Shown here: piece after piece, positions 1 to 5,093 of the stretch
How positions within the stretch are numbered: position 1 is the stretch's first letter
Layout: each line of letters begins with the position of its first letter
DNA from: Flavobacteriales bacterium
GTDB lineage: Bacteria > Bacteroidota > Bacteroidia > Flavobacteriales_E > Vicingaceae
Assembly: GCA_029262915.1 (NCBI GenBank)
Contig: JAJCYN010000369.1
Location: 1-5,093 of the forward strand
Direction: 5' to 3'
Length of the DNA: 5,093 bases
The notes under the pieces: model-generated
What the model was told of the DNA's origin: nothing
What the model saw: only the letters and a program-made list of their open reading frames with translations
Database searches by the model: none
Position numbers and translations under genes: made by a program

Positions 1-1309
1 GCAAATTTCTATTTTGTTCTGCTCCAGGAGTTGCTATCAATTGAACTTGATATTTTTCATTCAATAGTGTTTTATATATGGACCTAGCAGCTTTTCCCTT
101 ATTACCAGAAATAAACCCATAAAAATTTACAACTAAAATACCATCATCCGTCAACCTGTTTTTAATTTCACTAAAAGCTTCTTTGGTCATTAAGTGGATG
201 GGAGGGGTTTCACTATGGTATAAATCATAAATAATAACATCATATTTTTTTTGAGTGGTATTGATGTAATGCCGAGCATCATCTATTATAACATTAACAC
301 CATCATCAATATTAAAATACTTTTTAGCAACTGTTTCAACTCGCTCATCAATTTCAACTACATCAACATCTAAATTATTTTTTTTAAGTTGTTTGTATAA
401 TGTTCCTCCCCCTAACCCTAATAGTAATACTTTATTTCCGTTTGCATAGGAATTAATATTGTAAGTTAATATATCAACATAATCCCAATAACTTTTGCTA
501 GGATTTTTTTTGTCCATGATGGTTTGAGAAATATTATTAACCATTAATTCCCTGTAGCTTTGGTAGGAACTATCTTTATAGTTCGGTAAGTTTCTATCAA
601 CTACTTTAATTTCTCCTAGAATTCCTTCAGATTGATAAATTATTTCCTCATTGTAAAATCCATTTTGAAAATTAAAACTTAATATTCCTACAAGAAAAAT
701 TAATGAAACAGGTGTTTTAAATGTTTTAGTTTTAATAAAAAGATAAGCTGAAATAGCCATAACTAAAATTCCATATCCATATAGAGTGTAGGTTATTCCA
801 TATTGAGGTAAGGTGTAAAAACCAACAGAAAAGGTGGTAATTATACCACCGAGGGTAGATATGGCATAAACGTTACCAGTACTTTTTCCAGATTCTTTTG
901 CTTCTTTTGTAAGCAGGTTAATAATTAATGGAGAAACTGCTCCAAACAAGAGCAATGGAATGAATAGAAAACACATTAAGGAAACAATAGTTCCTGTTAA
1001 TAAGTTTAAATTAATGGTAATTGGTAAAACAATATCACTAATTATTGGAGTTATGGCAACAAAACATCCAGCAATTAACATTAACCAAAAAATTGTACTT
1101 TTCTTTTGGTTTTTGAATGAGATATAACCTCCTAAATAATAACCACTCATTAGTGCAGTTAATGTAATACCCAAAACGGCTGCCCATACATAAATAGATG
1201 TTCCAAAAAATGGAGATAATATTTTAGCACTACATAATTCTACGCACATTACGGCACCACCTTCTATAAAAGCGAGCAAGAAAATTAATTTTTTAAGTGC
1301 TTTATTCAA
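1..1309 (-). CDS. Membrane-anchored spermidine synthase-like protein, paralogue B (3' end beyond window)
   Basis: This reading frame runs open for 436 codons from a TTG at 1309 to the window edge. By alignment with the neighbouring paralogue about 80 C-terminal residues are missing. TTG is chosen because an in-frame stop lies four codons upstream, the next ATG (residue 21) would cut away the first membrane helix, and the N-terminus then matches the paralogue. About seven hydrophobic segments are visible (roughly residues 8-31, 37-62, 72-92, 103-131, 146-168, 173-192 and 198-214). A Rossmann-type domain follows: GLGGG at 298-302 (SAM loop), acidic D321 at the end of the second strand (VVEID), DDAR at 343-346, and D362 in the catalytic-loop position. 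Known family: fused membrane/spermidine synthase proteins, which use SAM or decarboxylated SAM. The polyamine-binding DxxDP of true SpeE is absent; S-E-T-P-P (366-370) is present instead. The substrate is unknown. It lies one base behind the upstream gene, so it is probably translationally coupled to it. Confidence 0.88.
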   Translation of the reverse strand, partial: MNKALKKLIFLLAFIEGGAVMCVELCSAKILSPFFGTSIYVWAAVLGITLTALMSGYYLGGYISFKNQKKSTIFWLMLIAGCFVAITPIISDIVLPITINLNLLTGTIVSLMCFLFIPLLLFGAVSPLIINLLTKEAKESGKSTGNVYAISTLGGIITTFSVGFYTLPQYGITYTLYGYGILVMAISAYLFIKTKTFKTPVSLIFLVGILSFNFQNGFYNEEIIYQSEGILGEIKVVDRNLPNYKDSSYQSYRELMVNNISQTIMDKKNPSKSYWDYVDILTYNINSYANGNKVLLLGLGGGTLYKQLKKNNLDVDVVEIDERVETVAKKYFNIDDGVNVIIDDARHYINTTQKKYDVIIYDLYHSETPPIHLMTKEAFSEIKNRLTDDGILVVNFYGFISGNKGKAARSIYKTLLNEKYQVQLIATPGAEQNRNL

Positions 1310-1310
1310 A

Positions 1311-2873
1311 TTAAAGGTTGGCTATAAATTTTGTGGCATAAGCTATATTGCTTGCTTTTCTCCATTCAAGAGCAGCATTTGCATAAAGATGTTCCAGAAT
1401 AGGAAGGTCATCTGTTAAAATAACATCTTCTGAAAAATCTATTTCAGCAGTGTTTAAAAAATGTTCTTCAAGGTTGGTAACTGGGTAAATAAAAGGTTCG
1501 CTATAAGTTGTGTTGGTAAAGTCCAAATCTGCCAAACTAGCTAAAAATATTAAATTCCTTCCCATTTCATCATTACTAGGAGTAACACACATATTGGTGT
1601 TAAATCCACTTTCAACTAATGTTTTATACACACTTCTTGATGCTTTTCCTAAATCGCCAGAGGTAAAACCAAAAAAGTTAATCATTAACATACCTCCAGG
1701 TTTTAGACCATTTTGTACTTCTTTAAAAGCTTCTAATGTAAGCAAGTGGCTAGGTGGTGTCTCACTCAAAAATAAATCAAAAGTAATTACATCATATTTT
1801 TTTTTTAACGTCCGTAAAGCATGTCTTGCATCATCAATTTTGATATTGGAAGAAGGATCAACTGCAAAATAATTAATAGAAACATCTTTTACTCGTTGGT
1901 CTAATTCAACTACATCCGTATTAAATCCTAAACGGTTGTATTGTTTTAATAAGGTTCCTCCTCCTAACCCTAATATTAGTGCATCACTTCCTTTTGGGTA
2001 AATACTCGCTGCATTAGGAAAGAAAAAGGCATAATCCCATAAACTGTATTCAGGGTTTTGTAGATCTAATATAGTTTGACAGGTGTTGTTAACCAATAAC
2101 CCTCTTCCATACTTCATGCCTCTGGTTAAAGTTCCAAAGTTGTGATCCAGTACTTTTACTTGACCAAAAACACCTTCATTTTCATATAAAACCCTAAAAC
2201 CAGAGACATCACTATGGGGTTTTCTTAATTTAGAAAAAGGAACGAATATTACAATGAGAAAAGCAAACGATATAAATTTATTGTTGGCAATTAATACAAA
2301 AAATGGAATAACAAACAGGGTAACACCAAATATTACAGAAGGATAAGTTATTCCATATACAGGAAGTATATAAAAACCTGTTAGGTAAGTAAATAAAATG
2401 CCGCCAACTGTTGAGATGGAGTACACTAACCCCGAAATTTTACCAGAATCTTGAACTTGTTTGGTTAAGGTGTTTATAATTATGGGCGACATCATACCAA
2501 ACAAAACGAGTGGTGGAAATAGAAAAATTAACATTGAAACTGTTACTCCAGATTGAATACTCATATTAATAGTCTGCTTCATTATCCAGGTACTAGAAAA
2601 AGGCATAAGACTAACAAAACAACCTGCTATTAATAAAACCCAGTACAATAGCATGTTAGATTTTACTTTGTTTGAGAGATAACCTCCTGAGTAATACCCT
2701 ATGGCTAAACTACCTAGTGTAATTCCAAGTACAGAAGCCCAAACATATAGAGAGGTTCCAAAATATGGTGCTACTAATTTTGCACTTATTAATTCTGTAA
2801 ACATTACAGCCCCACCTTCTATAAACGAAATAAATAGAATAAATAGTTTTAGGTTTTTGTTAGCTTCCGACAT
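1311..2873 (-). CDS. Membrane-anchored spermidine synthase-like protein, paralogue A (complete)
   Basis: This is a complete 520-residue protein. The N-terminal ~215 residues carry about seven transmembrane segments (roughly 10-32, 40-65, 74-95, 108-133, 145-170, 176-195 and 198-213). The first contains the family-like FIEGGAVM...E pattern with two glutamates (E19, E27). Residues ~225-520 form a soluble domain, presumably cytoplasmic because it must bind SAM. Its features are VNN..QT (261-267), GLGGG (302-306), VVELD ending in D325 (expected to bind the ribose of SAM), DDAR (347-350, adenine side), D366 at the catalytic position, and TDDLP (487-491), which resembles the TDD-P end motif of the family. 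The second aspartate and proline of DxxDP, used by true spermidine synthases to hold putrescine, are replaced by L-F-L-S-E-T-P-P. The enzyme is therefore probably SAM-dependent with an unidentified substrate. It is the first gene of a two-gene leftward unit with its paralogue. The ATG at 2873 has no clear ribosome binding site, which is normal in Bacteroidota. Confidence 0.92.
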   Translation of the reverse strand: MSEANKNLKLFILFISFIEGGAVMFTELISAKLVAPYFGTSLYVWASVLGITLGSLAIGYYSGGYLSNKVKSNMLLYWVLLIAGCFVSLMPFSSTWIMKQTINMSIQSGVTVSMLIFLFPPLVLFGMMSPIIINTLTKQVQDSGKISGLVYSISTVGGILFTYLTGFYILPVYGITYPSVIFGVTLFVIPFFVLIANNKFISFAFLIVIFVPFSKLRKPHSDVSGFRVLYENEGVFGQVKVLDHNFGTLTRGMKYGRGLLVNNTCQTILDLQNPEYSLWDYAFFFPNAASIYPKGSDALILGLGGGTLLKQYNRLGFNTDVVELDQRVKDVSINYFAVDPSSNIKIDDARHALRTLKKKYDVITFDLFLSETPPSHLLTLEAFKEVQNGLKPGGMLMINFFGFTSGDLGKASRSVYKTLVESGFNTNMCVTPSNDEMGRNLIFLASLADLDFTNTTYSEPFIYPVTNLEEHFLNTAEIDFSEDVILTDDLPILEHLYANAALEWRKASNIAYATKFIANL

Positions 2874-2925
2874 ATTGATTTTATCAATTAATACAACAAT
2901 ATTAAGAAAAGGTTTTATTTAAGGG

Positions 2926-3052
2926 AAATTCCATTTCGAAAACTCAACGACAGGCAATTTTATTCAAAATAGTTAATTGAACTAATATTATTACACAGTA
3001 AGGATCAGTTCATTTTTTTATCTGGGGAAGTATTTGTTTTGAAACGGAATTT
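2926..3052. repeat. Imperfect inverted repeat, 17-18 bp arms
   Basis: The left arm (2926-2943) read on the minus strand is GTTTTCGAAATGGAATTT. The right arm (3036-3052) on the plus strand is GTTTTGAAACGGAATTT. They differ by one inserted base and one substitution. The arms are 92 bp apart and point towards each other. The spacing is too long for a terminator hairpin. It could be a paired regulator site between divergent promoters or the terminal repeats of a decayed small element. No clear target-site duplication flanks it. Confidence 0.5.
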
Positions 3053-3114
3053 TTATATATTTACTTCTGCTAAAATAGTAACAATCAGATAATAGTGTTG
3101 TTGAATATAAAAAA

Positions 3115-3122
3115 ATACGTAT
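3115..3122. repeat. ATACGTAT palindrome, copy 1
   Basis: This is a perfect 8-bp palindrome upstream of the predicted rightward promoter. The same 8-mer recurs 59 bp downstream at 3174-3181. Two copies of a CG-containing palindrome in such A+T-rich DNA hint at a protein-binding site, but the word is short and chance is possible. Confidence 0.3.
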
Positions 3123-3160
3123 ATTCGCTTAGGTTATTAAAGAAAGTAGTTAGAAGCAAC

Positions 3161-3168
3161 TATCTTTG
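3161..3168 (+). promoter_or_regulatory. Bacteroidota-type -7 promoter element for the rightward pair
   Basis: TATCTTTG matches the Bacteroidota primary sigma factor -7 consensus TAnnTTTG exactly. It lies about 35 bp before the ATG at 3203, giving a short leader of roughly 25-30 nt. No clean TTTG/TTG -33 element sits at the expected distance, so the promoter may be weak or may need an activator. It overlaps a short inverted repeat (see 3161-3182). Confidence 0.5.
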
Positions 3169-3182
3169 ATAAGATACGTATC
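3161..3182 (+). promoter_or_regulatory. Possible operator: hairpin-capable element and ATACGTAT palindrome, copy 2
   Basis: TATCTT (3161-3166) and AAGATA (3171-3176) are perfect inverted arms around a 4-nt spacer and sit on the -7 element. Overlapping them is the 10-bp palindrome GATACGTATC (3173-3182), which contains the second ATACGTAT. A protein bound here would cover the expected transcription start. The function is inferred only from symmetry and position. Confidence 0.3.
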
Positions 3183-3192
3183 ATATTACTAA

Positions 3193-3198
3193 AAGGGA
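3193..3198 (+). promoter_or_regulatory. Possible ribosome binding site (AAGGGA)
   Basis: A purine-rich AAGGGA ends 4 nt before the ATG at 3203 and partly resembles a Shine-Dalgarno sequence. It is the only such signal before any of the four starts in the window. Bacteroidota often initiate without one, so its importance is uncertain. Confidence 0.35.
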
Positions 3199-3202
3199 TT
3201 TT

Positions 3203-3502
3203 ATGAAAAAAAATACACTTTTTCTATTTTTTATAAGTTTTTCATTTGTTGGATTTGCACAAAACACTACTAACCAACAATTAAAAACTGAGAAATCAAC
3301 AATAGCTAAGGTTGTTATTTCTAAAGAAAATCAAGCCTCATCTTATGCAAAAGGAACTCTACTAAGAAAGCCAGGAGAAAAAATTCAGACTACGGTTAAT
3401 GGGGTTGTTGTTTCACAACAAAATTATCAGCCGGCATACCCTACACGATTGTATGAGCCAAAACCTGAGCCGGCTCCAATTAAAGAAATTAAAAATAATT
3501 AA
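3203..3502 (+). CDS. Small exported protein of unknown function (99 aa)
   Basis: A signal peptide is clear: MKK, then a Phe/Leu-rich core (residues 5-16) and a probable signal peptidase I site after G-F-A (residue 19), leaving Q20 at the new N-terminus, as is common in Bacteroidota. The mature ~80 residues are polar (Thr, Gln, Lys, Asn), have no cysteine, and end in a proline- and charge-rich tail (PKPEPAP, residues 87-93, then KEIKNN). No known domain, lipobox or T9SS tail is recognised. If its only export signal is the N-terminal one, it probably ends in the periplasm. The stop is followed after two bases by the GTG of the large secreted protein, so the two genes are very likely co-transcribed. 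A role as a partner or accessory of that protein is a guess from position only. The coding call rests on the signal peptide, the upstream AAGGGA and the tight coupling. Confidence 0.75.
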   Translation: MKKNTLFLFFISFSFVGFAQNTTNQQLKTEKSTIAKVVISKENQASSYAKGTLLRKPGEKIQTTVNGVVVSQQNYQPAYPTRLYEPKPEPAPIKEIKNN

Positions 3503-3504
3503 TA

Positions 3505-5093
3505 GTGAAAAAACACATTTTAATAGCGATTATTTTTTCAATTGTTGGGAGTGGTTCTGTTTTTTCCATGTGTACTCCAACAACTACTACAGCTAATGCA
3601 ATGTGTAGTGCACCTGTAGTTGTTCAGAATGGAGCTTGTGTTAGTGGGGATAATTCAAATACATCACCTTGTTTAAATGGTGGTTGCACTAATGAAACAG
3701 ATCATCAGACTTTTGTACAGTTTACGGCAACCACTGCTGCAATTAATATTAGTTTCACTTCTACAGGAATAGCAAATGCCGATGTGTTGTTAATTACCAA
3801 TGGAAATGCTTGTCCTGATCTTGTTAATAATAATTGTCCGGCCATAGGTTCACTTTGTATTGAGATTTGTAATACAACTGTTGGGACTGGACCAACACAA
3901 TTAAATCCTATTAATTTAGTTCCTGGTCAAACTTATTATGTAATGGTAGAAACTGATAACGGTACAGGGGATGAAGGAACATTTAACATTTGTATTACAA
4001 CTAATCTCTGTAGAGATGGGATTCAGAATAATGGAGAAACTGCTGTAGATTGTGGTGGACCGAATTGTGCACCTTGCTCAGTCATCAATGATGATTGTAA
4101 TAATTCTATTCCCATGGCATTGAACAACACTTTATTTATTGGAAGTGGTGCAACAAATGTTTGTACAATTCCCACTGATTTTCAATTTTGTGGCGACCCT
4201 TCCACAGACGATTGTTATATGGCTGGACCTGGACTTTGTACGGTTACCCCGTATATGTCTTGTGGATCAATAGAAAATAATACGTGGTACACCTTTACTC
4301 CGGCAACAACTGATAGTTTCTTTTTTTCATTGATAAACCAGATATGTGTTAATAACAATGGAATGCAAATGTGGATTGGTACACTTCCTAGCGCTTGTGG
4401 TGATGCTAGTACGTATAATGAAATATTTTGTCAAAGTACTGCTACACCAAATGATATAACAAATACATTATTTCTTACAGCTGGAGTAACTTATACGATT
4501 ACCTTGGATGGTTTTGCTGGGGATGATTGTACCTTTGATTTTGGAGTTTATTCTGTTAATCCTATTTTGCCAGTGGAACTACTTAGTTTTGACGGAGACT
4601 ATCTCCCTGATAAAAATGTTTCAATGCTTGAATGGAGAACTGCGTCCGAAATAAATAACGACTTTTTTACTCTTGAAAAGAGCACGGATGGATTTATATT
4701 TGAACCAATAGGAGAGATTCCTGGAGCAGGAAATTCCAATACAATTATTAATTATCAATTTGAAGATAAAAATCCAATTGCTGGGATTAATTATTATCGT
4801 TTAATGCAAACAGATTATGATGGTGCTACAAAGAATAAAGGAGTAGTTGCTTTAAATGTTTCAGACGAAGGAGATGTAAAGTTATTCCCAACAATAACAA
4901 CAGCTAATGTAAACTTAGAAATGTTTTGGTCATTACCTACTTATACTCAAATAACAATATATAATGTTGCTGGAGCCATTGTTTTTGATGAAAAAATAGA
5001 ATTAGGTAGGGGTAAATCATCTTATGTAATACCTTCTGAAAATTATGATGCAGGAATTTACTATGTTAATGTTACTTCTGTAAATAATACCGG
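3505..5093 (+). CDS. Large secreted cysteine-rich protein with T9SS type A sorting domain (3' end beyond window)
   Basis: The frame is open for 529 codons from GTG 3505 to the window edge. GTG is chosen because an in-frame TAA lies two codons before it, and the first ATG (3568, residue 22) would remove the signal peptide (KKHILIAIIF core, probable cut near residue 21). Residues ~23-164 look like a cysteine-rich beta-sandwich with a P-G-Q-T-Y-Y-V-M-V strand typical of PPC-like modules. Residues 169-191 form a cysteine cluster of the C-x-D-G-I-Q-N...D-C-G-G...C-x-x-C type. Residues ~193-352 form a second sandwich (NNTWYTFTP; DGFAGDDC). Residues 353-452 are the Bacteroidota FN3-like linker beginning LPVELLSF, with WRTASEINNDFF and NYYRLMQTDYDG. 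From ~459 the T9SS sorting domain runs through DAGIYYVNV and probably lacks only its last ~10 residues. By family knowledge it crosses the outer membrane through T9SS and is surface-anchored or released. An adhesin or matrix role is possible; no catalytic motif is seen. Confidence 0.9.
   Translation, partial: MKKHILIAIIFSIVGSGSVFSMCTPTTTTANAMCSAPVVVQNGACVSGDNSNTSPCLNGGCTNETDHQTFVQFTATTAAINISFTSTGIANADVLLITNGNACPDLVNNNCPAIGSLCIEICNTTVGTGPTQLNPINLVPGQTYYVMVETDNGTGDEGTFNICITTNLCRDGIQNNGETAVDCGGPNCAPCSVINDDCNNSIPMALNNTLFIGSGATNVCTIPTDFQFCGDPSTDDCYMAGPGLCTVTPYMSCGSIENNTWYTFTPATTDSFFFSLINQICVNNNGMQMWIGTLPSACGDASTYNEIFCQSTATPNDITNTLFLTAGVTYTITLDGFAGDDCTFDFGVYSVNPILPVELLSFDGDYLPDKNVSMLEWRTASEINNDFFTLEKSTDGFIFEPIGEIPGAGNSNTIINYQFEDKNPIAGINYYRLMQTDYDGATKNKGVVALNVSDEGDVKLFPTITTANVNLEMFWSLPTYTQITIYNVAGAIVFDEKIELGRGKSSYVIPSENYDAGIYYVNVTSVNNT

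Larger units (their letters stand above)
2874..3202. other. Divergent intergenic region
   Basis: These 329 bp separate the two divergent units, so both promoters must lie here or inside the flanking genes. No convincing coding sequence or RNA gene was seen. The contents are a probable promoter for the rightward genes near 3161, two ATACGTAT palindromes, and an imperfect inverted repeat at 2926-3052. For the leftward unit the best -7-like match is TATTTTG on the minus strand (plus-strand bases 2965-2971). It is one base short of the TAnnTTTG consensus and has no clear -33 partner, so the leftward promoter is unresolved. The region is strongly A+T-rich, especially 2881-2920 and 3050-3120. Confidence 0.7.

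Noticed and set aside
1510..1872. Plus-strand open frame of 120 codons
   Set aside because: It lies wholly antisense to the well-supported SAM domain of paralogue A, has no recognisable domain, and has no signal of its own.
1..2873. Calling both genes speE (true spermidine synthase)
   Set aside because: The SAM site fits, but the DxxDP polyamine loop and the Y-H-E region of SpeE are not present, and each protein carries about seven membrane helices.
1311..2873. Calling the membrane part a transporter of the major facilitator superfamily
   Set aside because: Databases often name such proteins fused MFS/spermidine synthase, but only about seven helices are visible and no transporter motif is seen, so transport is not supported.
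2701..2922. Plus-strand open frame of 73 codons
   Set aside because: It is antisense to the first membrane helices of paralogue A. Its composition is the mirror of that gene and it looks like a shadow.
3051..3120. A+T-rich stretch as an origin or terminator
   Set aside because: There are no iterons, no DnaA-box cluster and no GC-rich hairpin followed by a T-run. A+T-richness is general in this window.
3559..3573. Lipoprotein signal at C23 of the large secreted protein
   Set aside because: The residues before the cysteine (V-F-S-M) do not fit a lipobox, which needs Leu or a similar residue at -3 and a small residue at -1. Signal peptidase I cleavage plus a T9SS tail explains the protein better.
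3399..3596. Plus-strand open frame of 65 codons overlapping the junction of the two rightward genes
   Set aside because: It is out of frame with both the exported small protein and the T9SS protein, each of which has a signal peptide and a coherent composition.

Overview
The window looks like a piece of a Bacteroidota (probably flavobacterial or related marine) chromosome. The DNA is very A+T-rich. There is almost no Shine-Dalgarno signal before most starts. One gene carries the linker and C-terminal sorting domain of the type IX secretion system (T9SS), which is essentially confined to this phylum.

There are two divergent two-gene units around a 329-bp intergenic region. Leftward (minus strand): 2873-1311 encodes a complete 520-residue membrane protein with about seven N-terminal transmembrane helices and a C-terminal spermidine-synthase-like SAM-binding domain. 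Directly after it, with one base between stop and start, comes a paralogue (1309 to beyond base 1) that starts at TTG and lacks roughly its last 80 residues because the window ends. The two are colinear and about half identical. Both keep the SAM site, but the loop that holds the polyamine in true spermidine synthases is replaced by a shared motif, D-L-(F/Y)-x-S-E-T-P-P. They are therefore more likely membrane-anchored enzymes acting on an unknown substrate than ordinary SpeE.

Rightward (plus strand): 3203-3502 encodes a 99-residue exported protein of unknown function. Two bases after its stop, a GTG starts a large secreted protein (3505 to beyond 5093). This protein has a signal peptide, a cysteine-rich N-terminal two-thirds with a D-C-G-G motif, an FN3-like linker and a T9SS type A sorting domain cut by the window edge. 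The pair is probably co-expressed and exported. The small protein may be made in step with the surface protein, but nothing in the sequence proves they interact.

The intergenic region (2874-3202) holds a Bacteroidota-type -7 promoter element for the rightward pair, two copies of an 8-bp palindrome, a hairpin-capable element over the promoter, and a widely spaced imperfect inverted repeat. No RNA gene, CRISPR array, insertion sequence or transcription terminator was recognised. The two units show no evident metabolic link to each other.
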